This document shows, piece after piece, positions 13,723-24,479 of a DNA stretch of 64,000 nt. The stretch's first letter is position 1. Every line of letters starts with the position of its first letter. Location of the stretch: the NCBI GenBank assembly GCA_029783825.1, contig JAREIK010011401.1, positions 43,821 to 107,820 of the forward strand, written 5' to 3'. The DNA comes from Sapria himalayana (Eukaryota; Streptophyta; Magnoliopsida; Malpighiales; Rafflesiaceae). The position numbers and the translations under genes are program-made. The notes beneath the pieces are model-generated. The model was not told the DNA's origin. It did no database searches and saw only the letters and a list, made by a program, of their open reading frames with translations.

Positions 13723-14857
13723 AATAGATAGATAAACAAAAGGACATAAAAACAAACAAATAGTTAGAAAAACTGATAGTTATACAGACATACAAATTGA
13801 TAAATAGATTGATACACATAAAGATAGATAAATAAATAGACAAATTGATAAATAGATTTATAGATAGATAGTTAGACAAATAAATAAATAGATAAATAGA
13901 TGGATTAAAAGAAAGATTGATAGACAGATTGATATATAAATTAAAAGGAGATTTATAGACTGATTGATTGATTGATAGTTAGATTGATAGATATAAACAC
14001 AGACAGATAGATAGATAGATAGATTGATCGATTGATTGATAGATTATTAGATTGATATATCTATCAATAGATAGGCAAATACATAGACACATAGAAAGAA
14101 AGATAGATAGAAATAGAAATAGAAAGACAAATAAATAGACAGATAGAAAGACATATAGATAGATAGATATAGACAAATAGATAGCTAGAAATATAGACAG
14201 ATAGATAAACCAAAAGATAGATAGATGGATAGACATATATATATATATATAGTTAGATATATAGATAGACAAATAGATAGATATATATATATACATATAC
14301 ATTCAGATAGATAGATAGATTGATTGCTAAATAGATAGTTAAAAAATTGATTGATTGATAGATAGACATATAGATAAATAAATAAATAGTCATATAGATA
14401 GATAACAAGATAAACAAATATATAGATAGATATATAGAAAGATAGATAGACTGATATATAGACATACAAAAAGATAGATAGATAGATGGATAAAAAGAGA
14501 GGTAGATAGATAGATGGATAGATAGACAGATAGATAGATACATAGACAAAAAGACTGATAAATAGACAGATTGACAGACAAATAGATTAATTGATAGATA
14601 GACAAATAGATAGGTGGACAAATAGACAGACAAAAGATAGGTTGATTGATAGACAGATAGATTTAAAGATACATAGATAGATAGATAGATAGATAGAAAG
14701 ATGGATATATAGATTAATAGATCGATTGATAGTCAACTTGATAGAAGGCATATTGATAGATATATATATAAATAAATATATTGATATAAAGATAGATAGA
14801 TATATATAGAGACTGATAGATAGATAGATAAACAGATAGACACATAGAGACAAATAA

Positions 14858-15200
14858 CACTACAAGAAAAGCCCAAATAGCTAGTGAAAATTCTCTAGCT
14901 ATATGGGCTTTTTTCATCGCTAAAACAAAATAACGATGGAATAATGATGAAAATTATCCCATGCTAAAAAGTTTTACACAAAATATTAACGAGAAAATAT
15001 AATTTCCTAGCTAATTTTCGAACGACAGAATTTTCTTAGCTAATCTTTTTTTCGCTTGCTAATTTTATCGTAATTAAGAATAGTAATTAATATTTCGATT
15101 GAATATATCCAAATAATTATATATCTAAATTAATGATGAAAAATTATCTAGCTATTTTTATTTGAAAGCTATTTCTACATTTTTTTTACAAAAAATTTAA
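14858..15200 (+). mobile_element. CACTA element left terminus
   Basis: CACTACAAGAAAAGCCC begins at 14858, directly after the last GATA units. The first 65 bp match the terminus at 27159 closely (shared CACTACAAGAAAA, CTAGCTA/CTAGTTA, ATGGGC, TTTTTCATCGCTAAA blocks), and TAGCTA-type subterminal motifs follow. The interior lies to the right. A matching right end (…TTCTTGTAGTG) was not found in the window, so the element is probably truncated or its right end has decayed. Confidence 0.75.
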
Positions 15201-15390
15201 TTACATATTTTTAAATTTTTATATTAAATTAAATAAAAACATATACTATAAACAATTTTTTATGATTAACAAAAAGCAAAATCAGTTCAAAAATTTTTTT
15301 GATACAATTGTTAAATAGTTAAAACAAAAACATAACATATGTATATAATCATTTAAAACTAAATCATCATCCTCATAATTAATGATGCAT

Positions 15391-16640
15391 TTATGCTAGG
15401 CTCTCCTATGTGGTTTCTTGACCGGAACTCTATTTGCTATCTGTCTCATTAAGGCCACTAACTATGACTTCATATAGGACATCTGCTATTGTATTACATT
15501 TGGTACTACTCAAGAAAATTATTTTGAACTTCCACACCAACATAATTATCAATAATGAAATCATGAAAAAACCCAAATATTATAAACTAATGACAGTCAC
15601 ACTCTAAACACATAACAAAAGCAAACACATGTGAATGAAAATATTACTTAATTTCTAGATGTGTTAGTTGATTAAATCCAGTTGCTAAAGCATATACAAC
15701 AAGTTTATCTCCTAATTTCAAGCACTTTACCAATTCCTTTTCATTATATTCAGAAGCTGCATATACAAAATAATACTTATCATTGAGGATGTTCTAGTGC
15801 TTGATCAATGCTTCCTTTACAAATGCAGATAGAGGTTTAGATTTTTTAATGAGAAGATTATGAAGTAAATTAATGAAAAAATAATCAAGAGAGAAAAATT
15901 ATCAAACAAAATAACAAACCAAAAAAATAATTAAATAATATAGTGTAGCCAGAAGAAGTAATTAGAAATAAATACAAAAATGAGAACTAGCATTCAATGA
16001 AAAATTGAATCATGCAGTTTTTCTCAGAGATGGGTTCGTAGGTTTGATCCAACACCATGTTCTTCCCTTCAATATTAAGGATCAATACACTCACTGGAGC
16101 CTCTAAACATCTAACTCCAACCTCATTAGCTAACTCATTTTATTATTCCGAGACACCACACTTGTGTGTCTCATTTTCCCTAATAAAGATGAATATTTTT
16201 TTCACCTTATCCAACAACCCAAACCAAGCAAAATTAGATGATGCCATTAATTGAATAAATACAAAAAAAGATACACAAACTGATTATCAACTTGTTTTTT
16301 TTAAACAAGCTTACTAACACATGGAAATAATAGACACTTGATGTGAGGTGATAATAGAGAGAAGTAGTAAATTCAAATGAGAATCAGCTGAACAAACAAC
16401 TGGACCAAAATGAAAGAAAAAGAAGGGATCTTAGCCTGTCCATCATCCACCCTTATTGTTGTAGTTGAGCAACATCAACAATATCAAATTGGCCACCTTA
16501 ATAAACAAACAAATACCAGCAACATGCACCACAACTGGAAGGTGGGCTACAGAAATTTGTGTTGGCTCACAGTAAAGGAAGTAATTTGGCATTCTTCTGG
16601 TCTCATCTGGTTCTCCTCTTCTTGGCATAGGCTCAAGCTA
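15391..16640 (-). pseudogene. Decayed coding remains inside the CACTA element
   Basis: Minus-strand translations show coding-like pieces broken by stops and likely introns. One near 15840-15660 reads KPLSAFVKEALIKH, a stop, then NILNDKYYFVYAASEYNEK. One near 16235-16020 contains NFAWFGLLDKVKK and LEAPVSVLILNIEGKN. One near 16628-16443 contains YFLYCEPTQISVAHLPVVV. They lie where an internal CACTA gene (TNP1 or accessory protein) is expected, within 2 kb of the terminus. I do not recognise a named domain. The link to the transposon is from position only. Confidence 0.4.
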
Positions 16641-16649
16641 TATCAATTT

Positions 16650-18840
16650 TAAGGGCAACCTTCTAGGTTTTGTAATTTCAAATACACATATATATCCATA
16701 CATTTAATATTATGTTAACAATTAAAAAAATAATAAACACTCGATAATCAAAGAGTCATACAACTAAAATTCTTATATAATGGACAATAATAATTAGTGC
16801 AGCTCAAATTGAGTAATCTCATCAAACGTATCCAAAATAAAAAAAATCAACAATAATAATATATTCTCTCAACACATGTTCATATATAAATCTCTATCTC
16901 CTTAAATGTCATTATGTTTAACATTTTTCAAAAGACTAAATCGACTCTCTTATAAATAACAAATTATGATGGATTTACTATGAAAACTAAGAGGAGCTCA
17001 AATAGAGTGTAAGTGAGAAACAAGTGCAATATATTCATCAACCTCGAAATAGATCTCAATCTTTCATAGATTTTTCACTTATCAAAGTATATTAAATACA
17101 ACATTATATAAATTTATTATAAAAAATTTATTAAAGTAATTATACATATAATATATGTAATATAAAATTAGATAATTACAAGATATTTGAACTTTTTTAT
17201 GATACTCACATATCTAATAGATTCAAAATTATATCTTTGGTGAAATAGAGTTAATCTTTTATGAGCATATGTTATCTTTATTCCAAAAAAATATACAAAT
17301 ATACAAAAGTCTTACATTTCAACTTTCATAGAAATGAAATATAAATTAGATTCAAATGTAATAACTTTAAGGGAAAATAATTGCATAGAATGTATCAATC
17401 TATGCTCATGGAAAATAGATCAATAATATAATGCTTTTCATAGGTAACAAACAAAACTTATCTTGTAAATAAAAATAATCAAGTAATTATTTTATATGAA
17501 CCTCATAAAAATTATCATAAAAAATATTTATTCACAACAAATTATAATAAGAATCTATAAGAGGCGATTAAAGAAAGAGGAAATCAAAATAAGATCATTT
17601 TAACTACTAGATATAAAAAATTAAAATAACAAAACTCATGTATCATTGCATAACACTTCACAAGCAAGAAAGCCTTTAGTTGAACTTCATTCTCATCAAA
17701 AATATACTTGTTATTGAATAATTATAAAAACTAATCACAAGTATTAAAACAAAAATAATTATCCAATACTTTTGAGTGATGATAAGTATATCATTTATTA
17801 TGACTTGTCATTCTAAATGAGAAAGTGTTTCAAACAATAGTTTAATATGACTTCAAATGAATAAGAAAAAAATATTAATACACAAAATAAATAAATATGA
17901 ATAAAAAAGTATTCTATCAAGTGGAAGTTAATACTAAAATGTATTTGTTTATTTTGGAAAATATTCAAAAGATAAGATCAAAAAAGTCGATTGAATTGAA
18001 TAATTTTTAGTCATAATCAATAAAACAGTGAAAAAGCTGAGTATGTCAAGAGATCTTTCACTAAGGAGCTTAGACATTTGAAAGTAAATTTGCCATGGAT
18101 GAGTGGAAATCTCTTGATTTGGAAAACTCTATTTCTTCAAATATTAGTGCGATGTTTAAAAAGGCATCTTAAATATAAAGGAATCACATAATAAAAAAAT
18201 TCTTCAATCTCCCAAAAGCTCAATTTAACTTCTTGGAAGGTGACTAAAGTGGGTAACTATTATATAAATCATGTATTATTGGAGTACTTGATCTTTAAAG
18301 ATTGTTTCATTCAATGGGCTAGGGGTGAATTTTTCGTGAAGGGAGGGCAGATAAAATGAAAAGATAAATTAATTTTCATTAATTTACTAGAACTAATATA
18401 TATATATATATATATGTAAAAATAAAAATATATATGATTGAGAGAGTTCACATGTCAGGTGGTCTCCTACAATGTAACAAGAAAGAAAATAAATAAATAA
18501 TATAAATATAGACACTAAATTAAATCTCAACTATCTCCTTCATAATATTGCATACATGCATTGAATATCAAAATTAGAAGATATGAAAAAAACTTACAAT
18601 CATCCAAGTGTATTCATGATGATGTCTACAATAATTTCACTAATAAATATATTCACTAATAACATGTCGAATTGTCTAAATATCACATTAAAATATTATC
18701 AACTACGAATTGATAAACACAACATCTCTAAAAAGTAACTAATATACTAAAACACACAAGTAACTGATAACATAACTATATGCACTGAAGCTAGAATCAA
18801 CAATATGCCCATATAGTATATCTTAGAATTGTGTTCATAT
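16650..18840. other. AT-rich stretch, no gene recognised
   Basis: No domain, RNA gene or long repeat recognised. Around 18040-18340 a plus-strand stretch has lower A/T bias and a partly open frame (HLKVNLPWMSGNLLIWK), possibly old coding debris of unknown origin. A short (TA)n run lies at about 18400. Confidence 0.5.
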
Positions 18841-18847
18841 TAGTGTA

Positions 18848-19087
18848 TGTTGGAAAATCTAATATGTAACTAAAAATACTATGAGTGAAAATAATATTTG
18901 ATCTAGTTTGTTGTGATTTACAATTGCTTCTTTCTTTTATTTTATTTTTTTCTTGCATATGTATAAGAGCATTCAACCTATGGGATAACATAATTCGATT
19001 AGTCGCTTATATAAGGGATTAGCTTGTACACATTTTGTTATGCAATTTTTCAAATAATCTTCTTTTATTTTGCATTGTTTCTCAACA
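18848..19087 (+). mobile_element. LTR-like sequence next to a tRNA-Met primer site
   Basis: The segment begins TGTTGGAAAATC and ends TCTCAACA, giving inverted ends TGTTG/CAACA of the kind found on copia and TRIM LTRs. Directly after it, 19088 onward reads TAGTATCAAAGCCAAAATC, close to the canonical initiator tRNA-Met primer-binding site TGGTATCAGAGCCA. At about 240 bp it would be a short LTR, as in TRIM/SMART elements. No internal gag-pol and no second LTR were found. Confidence 0.5.
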
Positions 19088-19415
19088 TAGTATCAAAGCC
19101 AAAATCTTATAGAATACAAATTCTTGAGTGAGTGGCTTGCATTTTGAATGTGCAGAAACATTTAATATTTTATTACAATATAACAAAAAATAATTTTTGA
19201 AATTATATGATAAAAAGTTGGACATATTTCTCAAATACTCTTTTTTTATTTTGCATTGTTTCTCAGCATGGTATCAATACAAAAATCTTATAGAATACAT
19301 ATTTTTGAGTGTGTGGCTTGAATTTTGAATGTGCAAACACTTTTAATATTTTATTACAATATAACAAAAATTTATTCTTGAAATTATATGATAAAAAAGT
19401 TGGATATATTTCTCA
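19040..19415 (+). repeat. 181 bp tandem duplication of the LTR-end/primer-site region
   Basis: TTTTATTTTGCATTGTTTCTC occurs at about 19063 and again at about 19244. It is followed both times by a primer-site-like word (TAGTATCAAAGCC and TGGTATCAATAC), then CTTATAGAATAC, GTGGCTTG, TTTTGAATGTGCA and a shared tail through AATTATATGATAAAAA. The offset is 181 bp. Confidence 0.8.
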
Positions 19416-19419
19416 TTAA

Positions 19420-20480
19420 AATATAAAAATTTAAAATCTTGTTCAAATTTTAGTAAAGATCTCAACTAATTATCAGCCTAAAATTTTTTATCATCAATTA
19501 TTAGTTATATATACAAAAAATATCAAAGATGAAGTGCATCCAATTATAATTATACCAAACATAAATTATAAGGGTCTAATGCACCATTTTTTTTGTAAAT
19601 TATTTAACATATCTTCTTAGATGACTCATCAAGTACTCCAGTACTAGTTTTAAAGTTATATATTTTTTAAAATATTTATATTTGACTAGATTTTATTTCT
19701 CATTTAGTATTTTTTTTATCTATCATATTAGAATTTGTCCATACAATTTAAGTGTGACTATTAATACTAAATATTTTGCTTACTTGAGGAAAGACACTAG
19801 AGAAGAAAGATTTCTCTACATCATTTAAAATATTTAGTTCATTATATAAAGATCGTATTTAGTGTACAAGCCTTCTATTTTAGCATAAGGTCTGGGAGAA
19901 GTTCATATATCAATGTCTTACCATCAAAATTTAAAGAATACATATGATAAGTCTCGAACCCAATACCTTGGACAAAGATGCTTATATTGAAAAAAGACAT
20001 GACCTCCAACAAATACAAATAATATAAAAATTTCACAAATGATTAGTCATCTTAGTAATATTCGCATACAAATATTTTAAATTCAAAATTCTTATAAGAT
20101 TCGGTGCATTAATATTTATGCAGCTACATACATAATTTAATTCATTATATGGATCAAATGTATTATCTATAATATTTAATTAACTAAAATTTATGTTAAG
20201 TTTTACTAGGAAAGAATTACAAAACTCAAAAATACGTAAGAAAAGAACGAATAGAGTAATTAAATTAAATAATAAAATATATATTAATCTAATGATGCAT
20301 AGAATTTATTAGATAAAATATTATTAATTAGTATATGTCTTTATAAGTTTAAGCAATTGAGCTTATGAATTATAAGAAATATAATATATAATACATAAAA
20401 TTCTCACTTAACACATAATTTATGAGATGTTAATAACTTAATTATCTTACCCATAAAAATCAAAGAGATTTCATATATAG
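19420..20480. other. AT-rich stretch without recognised features
   Basis: No open frame of note, no recognised domain and no repeat with a clear period. Confidence 0.5.
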
Positions 20481-20885
20481 TTCTCAAATGGGCGAGGCGG
20501 CCTAGTCCCGACCCAAAGCCGAGCACGATACGGTGTAGTGCTAAGCCCGAGCCCGTGCCAGGCAAACCCTAGGTATGAGTCATGTCGTGTAGTGCCGAGA
20601 GTTTTTGGCCCACGTGACATGCCAGGCACTTGGGCACGACGCAGATGATCATGCACCGAGCGATGCCTGACATGGGGATGACATGGTGATGGCCGACTGG
20701 GGACGGTGGCATGACAGCACAGTGCAAGAAACCCTAATTTTATAAAAATTCGACCGATCTGACCTGAACCAACCAACCTGAACCTAGGTAATGTTTGGGC
20801 CGCGGGCCCATGCCAGGCTTGCCCTCCAAGAAACTGTGACGTGCTTGGCATCGCACCCCAATGTGTTTGGGCCCAAAAATTTCAT
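20480..20885. mobile_element. GC-rich island, possibly hAT-like subterminal DNA
   Basis: This 400 bp block is sharply richer in G/C than its surroundings and is built from GCCCGA, GCACGA, GGCCC, CATGCCAGGC and CCTAGG words. Similar GGCCC/GCACG-rich stretches occur in subterminal regions of plant hAT transposons. Clear terminal inverted repeats and an 8 bp duplication were not identified. The long minus-strand open frame through it (20851-20471) is Pro/Arg/His-rich and looks like a compositional artefact. Confidence 0.3.
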
Positions 20886-21700
20886 CTAATTAGTATCGAA
20901 CAAGAGACCTATAGATTTTAAACAATGATATATAATTTTCATCTTAAAAAAATATTTTGCTACCTACAAAACACACAACCACTATTGTATGGTATAATTG
21001 TTGTTTTCTAATTTATATTAAACATGCTTAGTGATGAATTAGCCATTTTAACAAAATAATTGGGTCAGTTTATTAGGTCATGAGTGATGAGTGCCCAAAA
21101 ACAACTCATGCCAAGGACCAAAGTAGCTATGCACATGCCACATTGTCATGGGTAATGAGTCACAATTGTTTGACCATGACCCTAGCACAAACAATGCTTG
21201 GGCAAGAGTACTGGGTCACAAGTAGCTCATTGGGCTAGCCCACACCCAACCACAAATGGCATATGGGGCCACTAAATGAAGCTCAGTAAAACCCACGGTA
21301 TCATGCCATACATGATCATGCCATGTTGAACTAGTTAGAGACTCATATCCACAATAAAATGCTCATAAGACTTCCCTAAGGACTGTGTCACTTCATCAAA
21401 ACTCTAGAATTGTGATACAAGACCTGACATCCACAGTCAATGACAAATGGTGAAAACATATAGAATCTATGATTAATCAAAGGTACTATATTACACAATA
21501 TATTTTTTAATTATTTATTTAATACATGAAAACAAGAATACATAACAATTATTTTGGAGCATTCATTTTTACTATGATCATTCTTTTCCTCGTAACTTAA
21601 GCACAAAACATGAATCCAAACAAAAAAAATCTCAAAAATTCTCATATAATGATTTATATCTAACCTGAAAATAATAAAAGTTAAGGAAATATCAACATAT
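20886..21700. other. Unassigned single-copy-looking DNA
   Basis: From about 21050 to 21480 the base composition is balanced, with recurrent TCATG, CATGCCA and GGGCCA words. It could be the remainder of an element related to the GC-rich island. No coding pattern was recognised. Confidence 0.4.
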
Positions 21701-21706
21701 GCTTAC

Positions 21707-22630
21707 CTTGCAATCCGAATCAGTTACCACAAACTATCCCAATGGTAAAGCAGCTTTCCTTTGGCTCTCAGGGCAACATGACCTATTTATCAGTAAAACC
21801 TTTATAGAATTATTAAAAGCAAATTTAAATATCAAAATTATAGTAAATCAAAATAAATACAAATAGTAACTTTAGATAATGATATAAAAATATAATTTGA
21901 TCAGATACATAATGAAAAGAGATTCAATTTTTCACAAAATGCTACAAATGGAAGGACCTAAGCAAACTGATAACAAGCTACAATGTCCCAACAGATAGAA
22001 CTTCTTTCTTAATGTTTGGAGATGAATGAACCAAATTTCCAATCACACCTACCTACAACAACAAAAATAATTGGTCCAAATAAGAAAACAAAGGCCAAGA
22101 TCAAAATTTCAGAATAGTGATAACTAAAAAATTAATTGAGATGTCAATTTTTAAGTAAAGTAACGCACTTCATAATGTATAGCAGCATCTTCTGAGCACA
22201 ACATTAAGATGATAATAGGAAGAGCATTGCACTCGATAATCTGAAAAGTCAAAAAATGCATTATTTTCCCATGGCAAAGTAAATGATAAAAAATCAGCAA
22301 TCACAATAAGGAACATTACGTAATTTTTATTCTGGCCATTCTTGCAAGCTAATGTTCTTAGTGCCCCTTCAGATGCCCTTTAAACTTTAACGTCAAAGAA
22401 ATCCAACAATTCAACTAGAGGTGGTATCCTAACATTCATCCTGAAAAATAACTCATTAATAGAAAGCATTGTGTACATTGCCAAAAGCAATTGCATTAAA
22501 AATAGAAACCTAATATAAGTTTTGATGTTGCTATTCTCATGGGCAAGGTTGGTGATTGCATCAGCTGCCCATCTTAGGATGCTATTCACTACCTAATAAG
22601 TAGATCCATCTCGGTGTAGGTGGAAAAGTA
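21707..22630 (-). pseudogene. ARIA-like ARM-repeat protein pseudogene (5 exon remnants)
   Basis: Five minus-strand blocks match consecutive armadillo-repeat exons of plant ARIA-type ARM/BTB proteins (known as partners of ABF transcription factors in ABA signalling). Block 1 (22630-22511) reads VVNSILRWAADAITNLAHEN. Block 2 (22440-22320) has IPPLVELLDFFDVKV, a stop, then RASEGALRTLACKNGQNKN. Block 3 (22240-22169) has IIECNALPIIILMLCSEDAA. Block 4 (22052 to about 21930) has VGVIGNLVHSSPNIKKEVL, then stops. Block 5 (about 21795-21707) has CCPESQRKAALPLG, a stop, then FVVTDSDCK. GT and AG splice borders are still visible (CTTTTCAG before block 3, TTGTTGTAG before block 4, GTAAGC after block 5). 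So this is a genomic copy with introns, not a retrocopy. Exons up- and downstream are missing and at least four in-frame stops are present. Confidence 0.85.
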
Positions 22631-22639
22631 CCTGAGTCA

Positions 22640-22970
22640 ATAATAAGCTGCTAATGTTATGGCTATTCTACAAAAAATGGTAAATGTTAATGAGTGTAAC
22701 ATGTAATCACAGCACAAAGAATAGTCAGGAATGGAATGCTGTAATAGCTTACAAGTCAAACAACTAAAGCCATATAATTTGTGAGACACTTCATTGTTCA
22801 TGGATTTTGGACTCAACAGTTTCTCACAAATTTTATTGAACCCATTCTTAACTAATATTACCATATTGATATTACAGAAAAATGAACAATATATTAATTA
22901 ATACTAATTATTATAGTTTATAATCATATCTTTTGTGTTTTTTACTTATTTTATTATTTTTATGTTATTA
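22640..22970. other. Spacer between ARIA-like pseudogene and LTR remnant
   Basis: A minus-strand open frame (22864-22637, 75 codons) runs here, but its translation is not ARIA-like and shows no known domain. It is probably upstream intron or unrelated sequence. Confidence 0.4.
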
Positions 22971-22971
22971 T

Positions 22972-23115
22972 TGATGGAAGCACCTAACATCTAGACTGCT
23001 TCAATTCATTGGCCCATTATATTATATGAGAGGATTGCTTGTAATTTTTTACTATGTGTTTTTCATCAAGTTTTATGTTTGGCATAGAATTATGCATAGT
23101 ATCAAAGCCAAAACT
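22972..23115 (+). mobile_element. Second LTR-end/primer-site remnant
   Basis: The sequence TAGTATCAAAGCCAAAACTC at 23097 follows ...GAATTATGCA and nearly repeats the primer-site word at 19088. A TGATGGAAGCACC start at 22972 would give a 125 bp LTR ending in CA at 23096. The primer-site match is good. The LTR start is a guess. Confidence 0.4.
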
Positions 23116-23425
23116 CTAAGGAAATCAAACCTTGAGTCATGTAAGGGTTCAAAATCTTAAAAAATGAGAGAACATACATTGTGCCAACACAGGGGACATG
23201 GGCGTACATGCTGTAGTAACGCCCCATATACTGCCATCACATACTATGTGGGATGAGCATCTACTCAATAAAGAGGATATTGCATGGTTATGCATGATAA
23301 GAGAGTTTGTGCATGGTAGTAGGCACCTCAATTGCACAATAGGCATTATAGTCGTGGAGTAATGTTTTTGTTGACAGCGTGCATGGTAATATGGCACAAC
23401 AATAGGCACTTCAATTATATAATTA

Positions 23426-24240
23426 CACTACTAAAATTTACTGAATTATCGACTAATTTTTAGGTCGCTAATTTCGATTTTTTTTGGTTGGAAACCAAAT
23501 AGCAACCATTTACCTTACAAAATCATTGGTCGTAATTTTGCTCGTCGCTAAATTTTTTAACGATAAAAAATCAGTAGATCGGTAAATTACCGACCATTTA
23601 CCAATCTTCAACCGACAAACATTTACCGACTATATTCCTACAATTTTCTGACCAAATTAATTACGTCAATACATGGTCTCTAAATGGTCGGTAATTAATG
23701 ACCATTTACAGACCATTCACCGACAAATAATTACTGACTAAATTCCAACTATTTTCTGACCAAAAGCACTTAGTCATTTTATGGGCTCAAAATGGTCGGT
23801 AATAACTAATCATTTTGAGGCCAATTACCAACAACCAATATTCGATGATATTCTGACCATTTTCTGACCAAAAACATTAGGTTGGTAAATGGTCTCCAAA
23901 TTATCGGTAATTACCTACAATTTACAAATCATTTACTGACAAATAATTTTCAACTATATTCCAACCATTTCCCAATATATTCCAACCATTTCCCAATATA
24001 TTCCAACCATTTTCTGACCAAAAGCATTAGGTCAGTAAATGGTCACAAAACACTCGGTAATAACCTAAAAAATTGAGACAAAAATTGACCAAAAATCTTT
24101 TAAAATCATTGATAGGTAATTGATCTCTAAAAATATTACCGACCATTTGGTAATCATTTACCGACCATTAATATTAAAAAATTTTGGTCGGTTTTGGTCG
24201 CAATTTGGTCAGTAATTACCAACCAAATTTTTTTTTGCAG
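23426..24240 (+). mobile_element. CACTA terminus with GGTCGGTAAT subterminal repeats
   Basis: CACTACTAAAATTTACTG starts at 23426. It is followed by more than ten copies in both orientations of TACCGACCATTT / GGTCGGTAAT / TTCTGACCA words up to about 24230, a dense subterminal binding-site array typical of CACTA ends. The core differs from the TAGCTAGGG family at 3617, 14858 and 27159, so this is a second CACTA family. A sub-repeat of about 19 bp, TATTCCAACCATTTCCCAA, recurs at about 23955-24010. It is continuous with the TNP1/TNP2 remains to the right. Confidence 0.75.
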
Positions 24241-24370
24241 TTTTTCTGCAGTTGCTGCAGAAACTGGAACATATAATACATAAAAAAATCCAATTAAGTT
24301 CTAGTTTTGATGTAGTTGCTACAGAAATATATACATATAACACGACAAAAAAAATCCAATTAACTCCAGC
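24241..24370 (+). repeat. About 65 bp degenerate direct repeat beside CACTA end
   Basis: GCAGTTGCTGCAGAAACTGG...ATAATACATAAAAAAATCC is followed by a diverged second copy GTAGTTGCTACAGAAATATA...ATAACACGACAAAAAAAATCC, each leading into CAATTAA. Confidence 0.6.
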
Positions 24371-24479
24371 AAATAACTATATATACTCCATATATATATT
24401 AAAAACATCAAGAGAAAATAAAAAAAATAAAATCTAAAATCAAAGTTTAAGGCATTGAAAAAAAATGTGTGCAATACAC

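Larger units (their letters stand above)
3618..14857 (+). repeat. 11.2 kb degenerate (GATA)n satellite array
   Basis: Nearly the whole stretch is GATA with single-base variants (GACA, AATA, GATT, TATA, GTTA). It starts right after the CACTA-like end at 3617 and stops at the CACTA-like end at 14858. The minus strand reads TATC and is poor in stop codons, so many frames of repeating Tyr-Leu-Ser-Ile appear there. They show no domain, no codon bias and the same peptide in all three frames, so they are not genes. Variant composition is patchy: blocks rich in ATTGATAGA alternate with pure GATA, (TA)n patches and a GC-richer cassette, which points to a longer hidden unit. Confidence 0.95.

Noticed and set aside
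3618..14857. CRISPR array or VNTR-type repeat-spacer structure
   Set aside because: No constant repeat separated by unique spacers. The unit is a degenerate tetranucleotide, and the surrounding genes are those of a plant genome.
3580..14917. Dozens of minus-strand open frames of 60-230 codons in the GATA array
   Set aside because: All translate to Tyr-Leu-Ser-Ile variants in any frame, overlap each other and lack start context or domains. They are repeat translation, not genes.
20471..20851. 126-codon minus-strand open frame
   Set aside because: It lies wholly in a GC-rich repetitive island and has no domain. A lack of stops is expected in such composition.
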